Assembly (NCBI GenBank): GCA_963720785.1
Contig: CAVRGQ010000008.1
Coordinates: 744,001 to 808,000 of the forward strand
Length of the DNA stretch: 64,000 nt
Reading direction: 5' to 3'
Source of the DNA: CAVRGQ01 sp963720785
GTDB taxonomy: Bacteria > Actinomycetota > Acidimicrobiia > IMCC26256 > DASPTH01
Shown: positions 44,320 to 52,794 of the stretch, piece by piece
How positions within the stretch are numbered: the stretch's first letter is position 1
How the letters are laid out: each line of letters starts with the position of its first letter
Program-made: the position numbers and the translations under genes
The notes under the pieces: model-generated
Seen by the model: only the letters and a program-made list of their open reading frames with translations
The model's database searches: none
What the model was told of the DNA's origin: nothing

Positions 44320-45045
44320 ATGCCGCAGAATGTCCCGGCCTTCGAGTGGACGGACGACGCGTTGCGTCTCCGCCAGTTCGTGTTCGACTTCTGGTTCGAG
44401 CATCGGCGACCGCCGATGCTGCGTGACTGCCATGATGCGCTCGGGATGGAGCGCCGGGCGATCCAGCAGGCGTACAAGCTCCTCGACCTCGGTCTCAATG
44501 TCACCGTCGATCAACGGACGCAGAACATCCACCTGCTCAAGGCGCCTCCGTTCTCGGCCTACCCGACCCAGGTTGCGATGTACGACGACGCCGGGTTCCA
44601 CAGCTACGTGGGCTGCCCTCATGAAGCGCTGGGCGCGTCGAACGCACCTCAGATGCGCGGCAAGACGCTCCGCTTCGAGATGTTCTGCGCCTGCTGCCTC
44701 GAGCCGATCCAGATCGTGCTGCGCGACTACGAGATCCTCGAGCGGTCGCATCCCGAGCCGCTCATCCACGTGACGCAGAGCCCATGGGATTGGAACTCCG
44801 TGGACATGATCGGAATGTGCGACGCGACGAACATCGTGATCGACCGCGAGCACGGCGCCCGCTACGAGCGCATGCAATCGGCACGCGCGGTCACGATGAC
44901 GCTGGAGCAAGCTCGTGAATACATCCGCTTCGTCGCGGAAACCCGCTTGTGGGACTACCACTGGCCGCCACTGAGCATGGATCCCAGCTTCATCCTCGAG
45001 CGCCTCCAGCAGTTCGGCATCGACGTCTCGCCCTGGGTGCCCTGA
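44320..45045 (+). CDS. Alkylmercury-lyase (MerB)-like protein
   Basis: 241 residues, intact. N-terminal winged-helix region (LRQFVFDFWFEHRRPPMLRDCHDALG), then the MerB-like core: SYVGCPHEALG aligns with the Cys96/Asp99 segment of MerB (WCALDTL), with Cys kept and Asp replaced by Glu. RFEMFCACCLEPIQIVL follows, and GMCDATNIVIDREHGARYERM aligns with the Cys159 region. The alignment is by eye. No mer regulon is nearby, and the context is catabolic, so the true role may be a different lyase or a regulator. ATG 44320 lacks a good ribosome site. A large hairpin follows. Confidence 0.65.
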   Translation: MPQNVPAFEWTDDALRLRQFVFDFWFEHRRPPMLRDCHDALGMERRAIQQAYKLLDLGLNVTVDQRTQNIHLLKAPPFSAYPTQVAMYDDAGFHSYVGCPHEALGASNAPQMRGKTLRFEMFCACCLEPIQIVLRDYEILERSHPEPLIHVTQSPWDWNSVDMIGMCDATNIVIDREHGARYERMQSARAVTMTLEQAREYIRFVAETRLWDYHWPPLSMDPSFILERLQQFGIDVSPWVP

Positions 45046-45054
45046 GGACGCAGG

Positions 45055-45098
45055 GACCCGGGGCCGCGGCGGTCCCCCCAGCCGCGCTGCCCCGGGTC
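45055..45098 (+). terminator. Large operon-closing hairpin
   Basis: GACCCGGGGC (45055-45064) pairs perfectly with GCCCCGGGTC (45089-45098), and inside it CGCGGC pairs with GCCGCG. It lies 9 bases after the MerB-like stop and closes the 38619-45045 operon. Confidence 0.75.
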
Positions 45099-45335
45099 TC
45101 CCGACAGCCAACCACTGCACTCGGCCTGCGGAGCGTCACCCCCTGGGCCGAGTAGCCGCGCCTTCGATCAGCTGAAGTCCGTGGACCACTCACGGTCGTG
45201 CGCGTTTCGCGCGACTGCTGTTGTACGTGACGGCGGATCCGGCGTCGTCCCCGGGGCGCGCAGCGAAGCGCCGATCGCTATGGGAAGATTTCCGTGAATG
45301 GCTCGGGGCCGTTCCAATGATCCCGAGGGGGGACG

Positions 45336-46595
45336 ATGAAGAAGACACGTATGCGGGCGGGCAGCCTGCTGTCCATCGCAGTCGTGGTCGGTCTGGCCGT
45401 CGGCGTGCTCGGTGCGGGTCCCGCATCCGGGCGTGCCCAGTCCGTGCGCGGCTTCGACGGTACGACGATCACGCTTGCCAGCATGGGAATCGGAGCGTTC
45501 TACACGCCCGGCGTGCCGAACGGCGTCCAGGCCCGGATCAAGGCGTTCAACGACGACAACGAGATCAAGGGCGTCAAGCTGAAGTACGCGGAGTTCGCCG
45601 ACGACAAGCAGGACCCGGCGACGTCGCTGTCGGAGGCGCGACGCCTGGTCACCCAGGTCGGAGTGTTTGCGCTCGTCGGCGATGTCTCGCAGACCAACCC
45701 CGGCGACTACTTCGCGCAGCAGCAGGTGCCCTACTTCGGTTGGGCGTTCGACAACACCTACTGCTCGCCCAAGCCGAGCACGAAGCTCTGGGGATTCGGC
45801 TTCGACGGCTGTCTCGTGCCCGCCGCACCCACGGTCATGGGCGACAACGGGTTCCAGTCGGTGAAGTACGTGAAGCAGCAGTCCGGGAAGTCGAACCCGA
45901 CCCTGGCGATCTTCTCCACCGACAGCGAGTCGGGGAAGAACTCCGTGAAGTACCAGTCCGTCGCGTACCAGGGCGCGGGGTACAAGGTCGTGGAGCAGTA
46001 CACCCAGATCCCGCTGCCGCCGGTGTCGGACTACACGCCGTATGCGGCCGCGCTGATGACCGCCGACAACGGCAACCCGCCCGACGCGATGCTGTGCCTG
46101 CTCGGGACGGACTGCATTCCGATCTTCAACCTGGTGAAGGCCCAGGGATACAAGGGCACGTACATCAGCTCGCTGTACTCCGACGCGCTCGTGAAGGCGT
46201 TGGACGGCAGCACGGCGAACACTCCGTTCGTGCCGCTCGACACCGCGAACTCTTCCGGGCTCGAAACGATGAAGAAGCAGCTCGACGCCTACTCGGCCGG
46301 GGCCAGTGAGAAGATCGACAGCGGGACGATCGCGGGCTACACGTCGACCGACATGTTCATCCAGGCGTTGAAGACGGTCGCCAAGAAGGGCAAGAGCAAC
46401 ATCACGCCCGCGAACGTGCAGAAGGCCGCCGCGAACCAGACGTGGGAGATCAAGGGGCTCGCCGGCCCGACGACCTATCCGCAGTCGACCGTGAGCCCGT
46501 TCCCGACGTGCACGGGACTCACGCTCAGCGACGGGACCACCTGGAAGACGGTCGAGCCGTACGCGTGCTCCAAGAAGCAGTACAAGGTGAAGTAA
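45336..46595 (+). CDS. ABC-type substrate-binding protein, second subtype
   Basis: 419 residues, intact. Signal peptide MKKTRMRAGSLLSIAVVVGLAVGVLGAG. The core FDGTTITLASMGIGAFYTPGVPNGVQARIKAFNDDNEIKG and SLSEARRLVTQVGVFALVGDVSQTNPGDYFAQQQVPYFGW is a type-1 periplasmic binding fold, but it lacks the conserved N- and C-terminal signatures of the other three SBPs here. GAGGGGGGACG precedes ATG 45336. A perfect terminator hairpin follows, so it is monocistronic. No permease nearby. Ligand unknown. Confidence 0.88.
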   Translation: MKKTRMRAGSLLSIAVVVGLAVGVLGAGPASGRAQSVRGFDGTTITLASMGIGAFYTPGVPNGVQARIKAFNDDNEIKGVKLKYAEFADDKQDPATSLSEARRLVTQVGVFALVGDVSQTNPGDYFAQQQVPYFGWAFDNTYCSPKPSTKLWGFGFDGCLVPAAPTVMGDNGFQSVKYVKQQSGKSNPTLAIFSTDSESGKNSVKYQSVAYQGAGYKVVEQYTQIPLPPVSDYTPYAAALMTADNGNPPDAMLCLLGTDCIPIFNLVKAQGYKGTYISSLYSDALVKALDGSTANTPFVPLDTANSSGLETMKKQLDAYSAGASEKIDSGTIAGYTSTDMFIQALKTVAKKGKSNITPANVQKAAANQTWEIKGLAGPTTYPQSTVSPFPTCTGLTLSDGTTWKTVEPYACSKKQYKVK

Positions 46596-46611
46596 CCCCG
46601 CGAAGTTGCAG

Positions 46612-46642
46612 GGTGGGGGCGGCCTTCGGGGCCGCCCCCACC
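46612..46642 (+). terminator. Rho-independent-like hairpin after SBP gene
   Basis: GGTGGGGGCGGCC (46612-46624) pairs perfectly over 13 bases with GGCCGCCCCCACC (46630-46642), with loop TTCGG. It lies 16 bases after the TAA. No U-tract. Confidence 0.8.
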
Positions 46643-46751
46643 GCAACGACGCGGTAGCTCGACGCCCCCGACTCGGACATTGCAAGGGCATCCTCGCGGC
46701 GAACTGCACGTCGGGTACGGGCTCACCGCCGATTGTGGGAAGGGCCTCTGC

Positions 46752-48500
46752 TCACAGTGACCCGACCCTGCCTCCTTCAGCGGCTCCGTGGCGCAACAAC
46801 GTTCCGGCCGTAGCACCTGTGCACTCGCCGTCCTCGAACGTCACTTCGCCGTTCACGAGGATCCAGCGGTAGCCCTCCGCCTTGCGCGCGAGCCGCCATT
46901 CGTCCGCGGGGTAGTCATAGGCGCGGTAACGAGGCAGCAACTGCAGGCCCTCGAGGTCGTAGACCACGATGTCGGCCGGCATGCCCTCCTGGAGGTAGCC
47001 GCGGTCGCGGAAACCCGCAGCGAGCGCCGACTGCGTACTCAGGTGCCAGTGCGCCTGCTCGAGGTCCATGATCCGCTGTTCGCGCACCAGGTCGATCAGG
47101 AAATCGGTGGGGTACGTCCCGGTCGTGATGAATTTGGTGTGAGCGCCGCCGTCGGAGATGCCCGGAATGCAATAGGGGTCGGTGGCGACTCGCGCCAGCG
47201 CGCTCCGGTACACATCGGTCAGGCGCATCTCGTCGTTCACGGTCTTCGCGCCGAAGCCGCACTTCAGGTTGTCGGCGACGACGAGGTCGAGGAACGCGTC
47301 GACCGGATGCTTGCGCTCCCTCGCCGCGATCTCACCGATCGTGCGCCCCTCGTAGTCTTGCTCCTTGAGGTTGATGTCGTGCACCCAGTGCACGAGGATC
47401 TCGGGGAAAGCATGCGAGCCGAACGGGCCGATCGCCTTGCCCTCGTCGAACTCCGCACGGAGCGCCACGCGACGCTCGGGGTCGGCGAACTTGGCGAGAC
47501 GCTCTTCGCGCGTACCGATCGCCACCTCGCGCCAGACCGGGCTGAAGTCGAAGAGGTTCCAGTCCTCCATCGTGAACTCGAACTCGTTCTCGATCGTGGT
47601 CGCCTGTCCGAACACGCGGTTCCCGCGTGCGTTCGCCTCGTGGATCCAGGCGAGTACGTGCTCCGCGTAACCGGTCGACTGGCCGTGTTGGTCGGCTACG
47701 ACAGTCACCGTGTTGTAGATGAATGGACGGCCGCTGACCTCGACAAGCTTCTCCCAGTTCTCCGGCAGTCCGCCGATGCCCTGGATGAACCCGCGTCCGA
47801 CCTTCCGCAGGGTCGCACCGAAGGCGTAGAGGTCGTCGGGGTGCATGGTGTCGGTGATCATCGGCGTGCCGTCGTAGTCGCGCTGGTGACTCTCCGGGCC
47901 GAGCCACTGCGTGGAGAACCCGCAGGCGCCTGCTTCCATCGCCACCTCGAGTAGGCGGCACATCTCGTCGAGTTCGGCCTGCGTGGGCCGGCGCTTCTTC
48001 GCCTCGTCGTTGCCCATCACGTACATGAAGATGGGGGCGAGCGGTGCGTAGGTGAGGACGTTCACGCCTTTGGGGGTGCGCTCGACCGAGTCGAGGAACT
48101 CGGGGAACGTCTCCCAGTCCCACGGCATGCCGGCCTGCATCGACTTGAGCGGCACCGCTTCGTTGCGCGTCATCGCCAGCATCGCTCGCTCACGATCCTC
48201 GGGCTTGCACGGTGCGAACCCGAAACCGCAGTTGCCGATCGCCACCGACGTGACTCCGTGCCAGCTCGAAATCGAACACCACGGGTCCCAGAACACCTGG
48301 GAGTCGTAGTGCGTGTGGAGGTCGACGAAACCCGGTGCGACGATCAGCCCGCGAGCGTCGAGCAACTGATCGGCGTCGCCGTCGAGACCCCCGATCGCCG
48401 CGATCTTCCCGTCGCGGATCCCGATGTCACCGACGAACCTGCCGTTGCGCAGGCCATCGATGATCGTCCCGCCCTTGATGATTGTGTCGAAGCGCGCCAT
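46752..48500 (-). CDS. N-acyl-D-amino-acid deacylase-type amidohydrolase
   Basis: 582 residues, intact. D-aminoacylase/dihydroorotase-like superfamily: IIKGGTIIDGLRNGRFVGDIGIRDGKIAAIG, metal motif GFVDLHTHYDSQVFWDP (HxH), VTSVAIGNCGFGFAPCKPEDRE, GACGFSTQWLGPESHQRDYDG and the distal Asp GISDGGAHTKFI. It ends with WILVNGEVTFEDGECTGATAG. Hydrolyses an N-acyl or cyclic amide bond; this actinobacterial subgroup is often annotated as amidohydrolase 3. It stands alone on the minus strand, upstream of (and convergent with) the SBP at 45336. Confidence 0.9.
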   Translation of the reverse strand: MARFDTIIKGGTIIDGLRNGRFVGDIGIRDGKIAAIGGLDGDADQLLDARGLIVAPGFVDLHTHYDSQVFWDPWCSISSWHGVTSVAIGNCGFGFAPCKPEDRERAMLAMTRNEAVPLKSMQAGMPWDWETFPEFLDSVERTPKGVNVLTYAPLAPIFMYVMGNDEAKKRRPTQAELDEMCRLLEVAMEAGACGFSTQWLGPESHQRDYDGTPMITDTMHPDDLYAFGATLRKVGRGFIQGIGGLPENWEKLVEVSGRPFIYNTVTVVADQHGQSTGYAEHVLAWIHEANARGNRVFGQATTIENEFEFTMEDWNLFDFSPVWREVAIGTREERLAKFADPERRVALRAEFDEGKAIGPFGSHAFPEILVHWVHDINLKEQDYEGRTIGEIAARERKHPVDAFLDLVVADNLKCGFGAKTVNDEMRLTDVYRSALARVATDPYCIPGISDGGAHTKFITTGTYPTDFLIDLVREQRIMDLEQAHWHLSTQSALAAGFRDRGYLQEGMPADIVVYDLEGLQLLPRYRAYDYPADEWRLARKAEGYRWILVNGEVTFEDGECTGATAGTLLRHGAAEGGRVGSL

Positions 48501-48642
48501 CGATTCCCCTCAAGTGTCCGTCGAATGAACAGATTGTCGATATATGGACGTAAATGGACCAGACCACGCGGCCGTCAACCCCAGCATCGTGATGCCCGCG
48601 TGGGGGACGACTTCCGCGCCTCGAATCCGCTGGCGATGGCGA

Positions 48643-49032
48643 TCACGCGGTCTCCGCGCCCTCGGTCTCCGCCAGCATCGAGTTCATCTGCGCAATGTCG
48701 AAGTACTCACGCCACGCGGCGATCTCGTCGCCGCGGAACTCGATGGTCCCCATGATCGGCAGTCGCATCGTGCCACTCGGGCGCGGGACGACATCCTCTC
48801 GTTCCATCAGCACGACATCGCCGTCGGCGACGAGGTACCGGAAGTCGAAATCGATACCCGCGAGGCCGGCGATCCACGCCGCGATCAGCTCGCGGATCGC
48901 TTCGCGCCCTTGGACGAGTTCCATCGGAATGTTGTGGTAGACGCCGTCGTCGGTGAACCAGTTCGCTACCTCGTCTGCGTCGCCACGTCGCCACGCGTCG
49001 AAGAACTCCCGAACTTGCTCCTTGCGGTCCAT
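48643..49032 (-). CDS. Limonene-1,2-epoxide-hydrolase-like (NTF2 fold) protein
   Basis: 129 residues. EQVREFFDAWRRGDADEVANWFTDDGVYHNIPMELVQGREAIRELIAAWIAG and RREDVVPRPSG-like YLVADGDVVLMEREDVV follow the limonene-1,2-epoxide hydrolase pattern (central Asp/Arg set). ATG 49032 follows GGAAAGGA. The SBP gene (50417-49076) is 43 bases upstream on the same strand, so the two may share a transcript, linking ligand capture to epoxide or ester hydrolysis (inference). Confidence 0.78.
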   Translation of the reverse strand: MDRKEQVREFFDAWRRGDADEVANWFTDDGVYHNIPMELVQGREAIRELIAAWIAGLAGIDFDFRYLVADGDVVLMEREDVVPRPSGTMRLPIMGTIEFRGDEIAAWREYFDIAQMNSMLAETEGAETA

Positions 49033-49075
49033 CACATGTCCTTTCCTCGAATCACGACCCGTCCGCCTCCTGGTT

Positions 49076-50417
49076 TCAACTGCCCTGGAAGTCGGCCTGG
49101 AACTGCACGAGGTTGGACGGCTCGCAGTTGAATGTGCCCTTCTTCGTCGGCCACTGGCGGATCCACTTGCCGTTCTGGTTCTGCACGAGCAACACACAAG
49201 GGGTCAGGGACTTGTCGGCGATGTCGACGGTGCCGTACATCCCTCCGGCGTTGAACGCAGTGAGCGTCTTGATGCCGTCGAACAACGCGGCTCTCGTCAG
49301 GCCGTTGATCCCCTGCTTCGCGACGACGGACTTGACCGCGTCCGCGAAGGCGATGGTTGCGACCCAGCCGAAGACCGCGAACCCAGTGGCCTTGGCGGGA
49401 GTGACGTAGCGCACGAAGTTCGCCAGCATCTTGTTGGCGGACGTCTCCTCGAACGGCAAGTAGCTCATCGGGATGTACAACCGGTTCGTGGCGCTGCTCG
49501 CGGTGATCTTCTTGTCGTAGCACGCGATCGTGCAGGACCAGACGATGTTCGGATCGGTCAGACCCTGCAGTTGTGCCTCGCTCAGGAATGAGATGGTCTG
49601 GTCAGCGGTGTTGGTGGAGAAGGCGAAGTTCGAAGAGTCCTGCTTCATCTTCTGCACGATCGGCGTGTACACCGTCTGTTCGCCGCGCGGCTGACACCGA
49701 AACGCTTTGATCCGCCTTGATGCCGGCTTGGGTGACGCCCGCGATCAGTGCTCGTGACCCGATGTCCGTCTCCTTGGTGTCGCTGTTGTAGATGAGCGCG
49801 CCGTGGAGGCGGTTCTTGTTCTGCTTCTGGAGGTAGCGCCAGGCACCCTGGTTGGTGCGATAGGTCTGCGGGGTCTGCGTCCGCGTGTCGCAGACGGCGG
49901 CCGGCGGGCTCACGGGGAACGAGACGGACGAGCAGCCCTCGGCGCTGCCTCCGATCGCCATCAGGTCCGGGAGACCCGTGGCCTTGCCCGTCTTGTCAGG
50001 GCAGTTCACGGCATCGGTCATCGACGAGAGGAAGAACGCAGCAGTGCCGACCATCGCGAAGTCCTGGCCACACGCCTGGATGACGGCGTTGCGGGCAGCA
50101 GTGGGATTGAGTTTCGAGTCGATGAAGTCGACCACCAACTTCCGTCCCGCGATTCCCCCGCCGCCGGCCTTGGAGTTGACGTAGCGCGCCGCAGCCTGCA
50201 CGCCGTCGACGACGGGCTGGAACGTCCCCGGCGAGATCGGGTTGTCGACATCGGCGATCGCGGCGATGTGAATCTCGGTAGCGGTCACCCCGATGTCAGT
50301 CGCCTGCGGAGCCTTGCCAGACGACTGTGCCTGAGCGATGCTTGCGCTCGAGAGCACGACCGCGAGCCCGACCGCGAGCGCGGTTCCGATGCCGCGCCGA
50401 TGCGAACGCTTCCTCAT
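49076..50417 (-). CDS. ABC-type substrate-binding protein (paralogue of 6156 and 20511), one frameshift
   Basis: About 447 residues. Signal peptide RRGIGTALAVGLAVVLSSASIAQAQ; core VTATEIHIAAIADVDNPISPG, FIDSKLNPTAARNAV; after a slip near 49680, VYTPIVQKMKQDSSNFAF, LPFEETSANKMLANFVRYV and PTKKGTFNCEPSN. ATG 50417 follows AGGGGGAAC. The paralogy with the proteins at 6156 and 20511 is evident along the whole length. A palindrome lies in the divergent region towards the IclR gene. Confidence 0.86.
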
Positions 50418-50718
50418 TTGTGTTCCCCCTGTTGTGGTGATCCCAGTGACGACCGCGATGCCGGTCCGAGTGGCGACTGCCGGAACACCGCCCGAAGTCG
50501 CCGCACGGAACGGGAGGGGGCCACCCGCTCCCGCGTGGCGGGACTTGCAGGCGCTATCTGGCCTTCGCTCGCAGCCTTCTGTGCCACCACGGCCCCTTGG
50601 TGTCCGTGTATCGGACAGCTCGTTCGCTTTTTGCGACAGTATTACTTCTTTATCGGACTAGTGCAACCGTTACTCGATCACGAGTTACTGTGCTTCGACA
50701 GGATCGGAGAGCCGTTGC
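50418..50718. promoter_or_regulatory. Divergent regulatory region between SBP and IclR genes
   Basis: 301 bases with no gene. It holds the perfect palindrome TGTCCG-TGTAT-CGGACA (50601-50617), a second TATCGGAC half-site at 50651-50658, and ACTCG-ATCA-CGAGT (50672-50685). These are good candidates for IclR binding sites controlling both the SBP gene and iclR itself. A partly similar TGTCCGT lies upstream of the hydrolase gene at 48500. Confidence 0.5.
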
Positions 50719-51486
50719 ATGAGTAAGACCGCCGAGAGCGTCAAGGAGCCGGACCCGAGACCACGCGGCGCGGCGCGGCAGCTCCGTGTGCTCGCGCTGT
50801 TGGCCGGAGCCGATCGGCCACTGACCACGAGAGAGGTCGGCGAGCGATTGCAGTTGCCGCGACCGTCGGCACACCGTCTGCTCCAGGCGCTCGTCGACGA
50901 CGGGTTCGCGATCTCCGAGGGAAACCCCACCCGGTTCCGAGCCTCCTGGCTCATGGTCGAGCTCGGTTTCCAGATCGCCTCGGCGAGCCGAGTACGCGAC
51001 GCCATGCTGCAAGCGGGCCCAGCACTCGTGCGACGAGTGCGGTGCGGCGCCATCGTCTCGTTCTACGAACGAGGAACAGTCGTGTGCACCGACACCATCG
51101 ACTTGTGGAACGGGGACCCCGTCACCCGACTCTTCGGTTACCGGTTCGCAGCTGAACAGACAGCCGCGGGACGGGTGTTCCTCGCGCATCTTGCACCTGA
51201 GGACCTCCCCGCTGGTCTGGATCCCGGGATCCGCGAGCATCTGGCGGTCATCCGCGCCCAGGGTTTCGAGACTCGGAGCGCGGAGCAGGCGCCGGAACCA
51301 GGAACTCGCATGGCTGGGATCGCGGTGCCCGTGTTCGACCAGAACTTCGCGGTCGCGGGGGCACTCGGCCTCACGGTCCCGCCGAATCTCGAGGTTGCCG
51401 AGATCCAGACCCTGGTTGGTGAGCTCCAGAGCGCGGCAGCCAGTGCGTCTGCCGCACTTGGCAGTCAGCACGCAGTCCACGCGTAA
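50719..51486 (+). CDS. IclR family regulator
   Basis: 255 residues, intact. Winged helix with QLRVLALLAGADRPLTTREVGERLQLPRPSAHRLLQALVDDGFAI, effector domain with AMLQAGPALVRRV, GYRFAAEQTAAGRVFLAHL and MAGIAVPVFDQNFAVAGALGLTVPP. GGAGAG precedes ATG 50719. IclR proteins usually control catabolic genes for aromatic or short acids. The divergent SBP/limonene-hydrolase-like pair is the natural target. Confidence 0.9.
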   Translation: MSKTAESVKEPDPRPRGAARQLRVLALLAGADRPLTTREVGERLQLPRPSAHRLLQALVDDGFAISEGNPTRFRASWLMVELGFQIASASRVRDAMLQAGPALVRRVRCGAIVSFYERGTVVCTDTIDLWNGDPVTRLFGYRFAAEQTAAGRVFLAHLAPEDLPAGLDPGIREHLAVIRAQGFETRSAEQAPEPGTRMAGIAVPVFDQNFAVAGALGLTVPPNLEVAEIQTLVGELQSAAASASAALGSQHAVHA

Positions 51487-51511
51487 GGCGGTCCCTTCGG
51501 ACTTGGCCCGG

Positions 51512-51700
51512 TCAGGTCCCGAGCAACGGCGGGAACTCGGGCACCGCCAGGACTACGGCCGGCAAGCTGCAGCATGCGCGCTTCGTCGTCGAGCCTCTCC
51601 AGGATCTGTAGTCCGACCGGCATAGCGTCGGCGAATCCGACCGGCACCGAGATCGACGGTCGTCCGCGGAGTTCGCTTCAGCGGTGTGGGCCTTGGTTGC
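51512..51700 (-). pseudogene. Amidase C-terminal remnant
   Basis: On the minus strand RPSISVPVGFADAMPVGLQILERLDDEARMLQLA followed (after a slip) by AVPEFPPLLGT. This is the C-terminal end of an amidase-signature enzyme (the PVG.Q motif). Nothing of the catalytic core (Lys-Ser-Ser region) precedes it in 51700-52125. It is a decayed remnant, with stops and slips. Confidence 0.55.
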
Positions 51701-52125
51701 GAGCCGAGCCACTCGCCGCGTAGCCCCGAGTTCCCAGTCAGCCCGCGGATCTACGAGCGCCGAGACTGTGCCTGTGTGCCGTCGACGGCCGGATACGTCG
51801 CCGCCGGACCCAAAGAACCGTGGGCACGGCCGAAGATCGGCCTGTTCCTGCGCTCCCTCTATCCTGGGCCGCCTGGCGCGGAGGTTCTCCTTCCACCGAT
51901 CGCGCCGGCCCGCCCCCGTTTGGAACAGAACTCTGACCAGATGCCTTCCAGACAAGGCGACCGCGTAACGGGCGGGCTCTGATCGCGACTAGGGACCGCG
52001 AAAGTATGCCCTCGGTCAATTCCCGTTTGCGGGCTCTGTGTCGGGACCGCGACAATCCTCGCGTCACTGGACCCGTAGACGTAATTGCGTCATGGCGCGC
52101 TCCACTTTGTTGTCGCTGAATTCTG
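51701..52125. other. Region without a recognised gene
   Basis: Between the amidase and hydrolase remnants. A plus-strand open frame (51686-51982, 98 residues) has no ribosome site or recognisable domain. Codon bias is weak. Probably debris. Confidence 0.4.
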
Positions 52126-52322
52126 CTATCGGTCGAGGAACTCGAGCGCGGTGGCGACGAACTCTCGATGGTTCTGGAAGATGCCACCATGTCCGGCGTT
52201 CGGGGTAGATGACGAGTTCGCTGTTCGGCAGGCGGTGAGCGAGGTCGACGGTGTTCTTGGTGGGCACCATCGGGTCATGGTCACCGTTGGCGACCAGTAC
52301 GGGCTGCTCGTGGAGCGCGGTG
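52126..52322 (-). pseudogene. Alpha/beta-hydrolase C-terminal remnant
   Basis: Minus strand: LHEQPVLVANGDHDPMVPTKN and DLAHRLPNSELVIYP, then after one extra base NAGHGGIFQNHREFVATALEFLDR. This is the last third of an alpha/beta hydrolase, with the acid-residue (GDHD) and catalytic-His (GHGG) regions. The upstream part is missing: at about 52320 the sequence changes abruptly into an amidohydrolase fragment on the other strand. Confidence 0.6.
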
Positions 52323-52695
52323 CAGGACTGGTTCGCCAACCTCCTCGCGCACGCCCTCTTCCAGCGGTTCCCCAACCTACGGATGGCATCGATCGAGACC
52401 GGCTCCGACTGGGTGTTCCACCTCTACGACAAGCTGAAGAAGTCGCATTCGCAGACGCCGTCGGCCTACCCCGAAGACCCAAGGGAGACCTTCCGACGCC
52501 ACGTGTGGGTGTCCCCCTACTACGAGGACGATCTCGCCGGGCTCCGCGAACTCGCCGGCGCCGACCACGTACTCATGGGGTCCGACTACCCGCTCGCCGA
52601 CCCGAGCGCCTACATCAAGGACCTCGAGAACTGCGGATTCACCGCCGAGGAGTCGAAGCTCGTGATGCGCGAGAACGGATACTCGCTCGCGCAAA
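52320..52695 (+). pseudogene. Amidohydrolase C-terminal remnant (COG2159-like)
   Basis: Plus strand: WFANLLAHALFQRFPNLRMASIETGSDWVF, RRHVWVSPYYEDDLAGLREL, HVLMGSDYPLADP, and NCGFTAEESKLVMRENGYSL, the last third of an amidohydrolase like those at 26249 and 36230. It has no N-terminal half and no start codon of its own. The frame runs on to 52817 without recognisable content. Confidence 0.65.
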
Positions 52696-52794
52696 CGCCG
52701 GCCTGCCTGACTCGCCAGCCCGCGCCGGATGCCACCGTCGGAGTAGCGGTAGACGCACGGATCGCCGTCCGTCCACACCAAGCCGACTCGGGCG

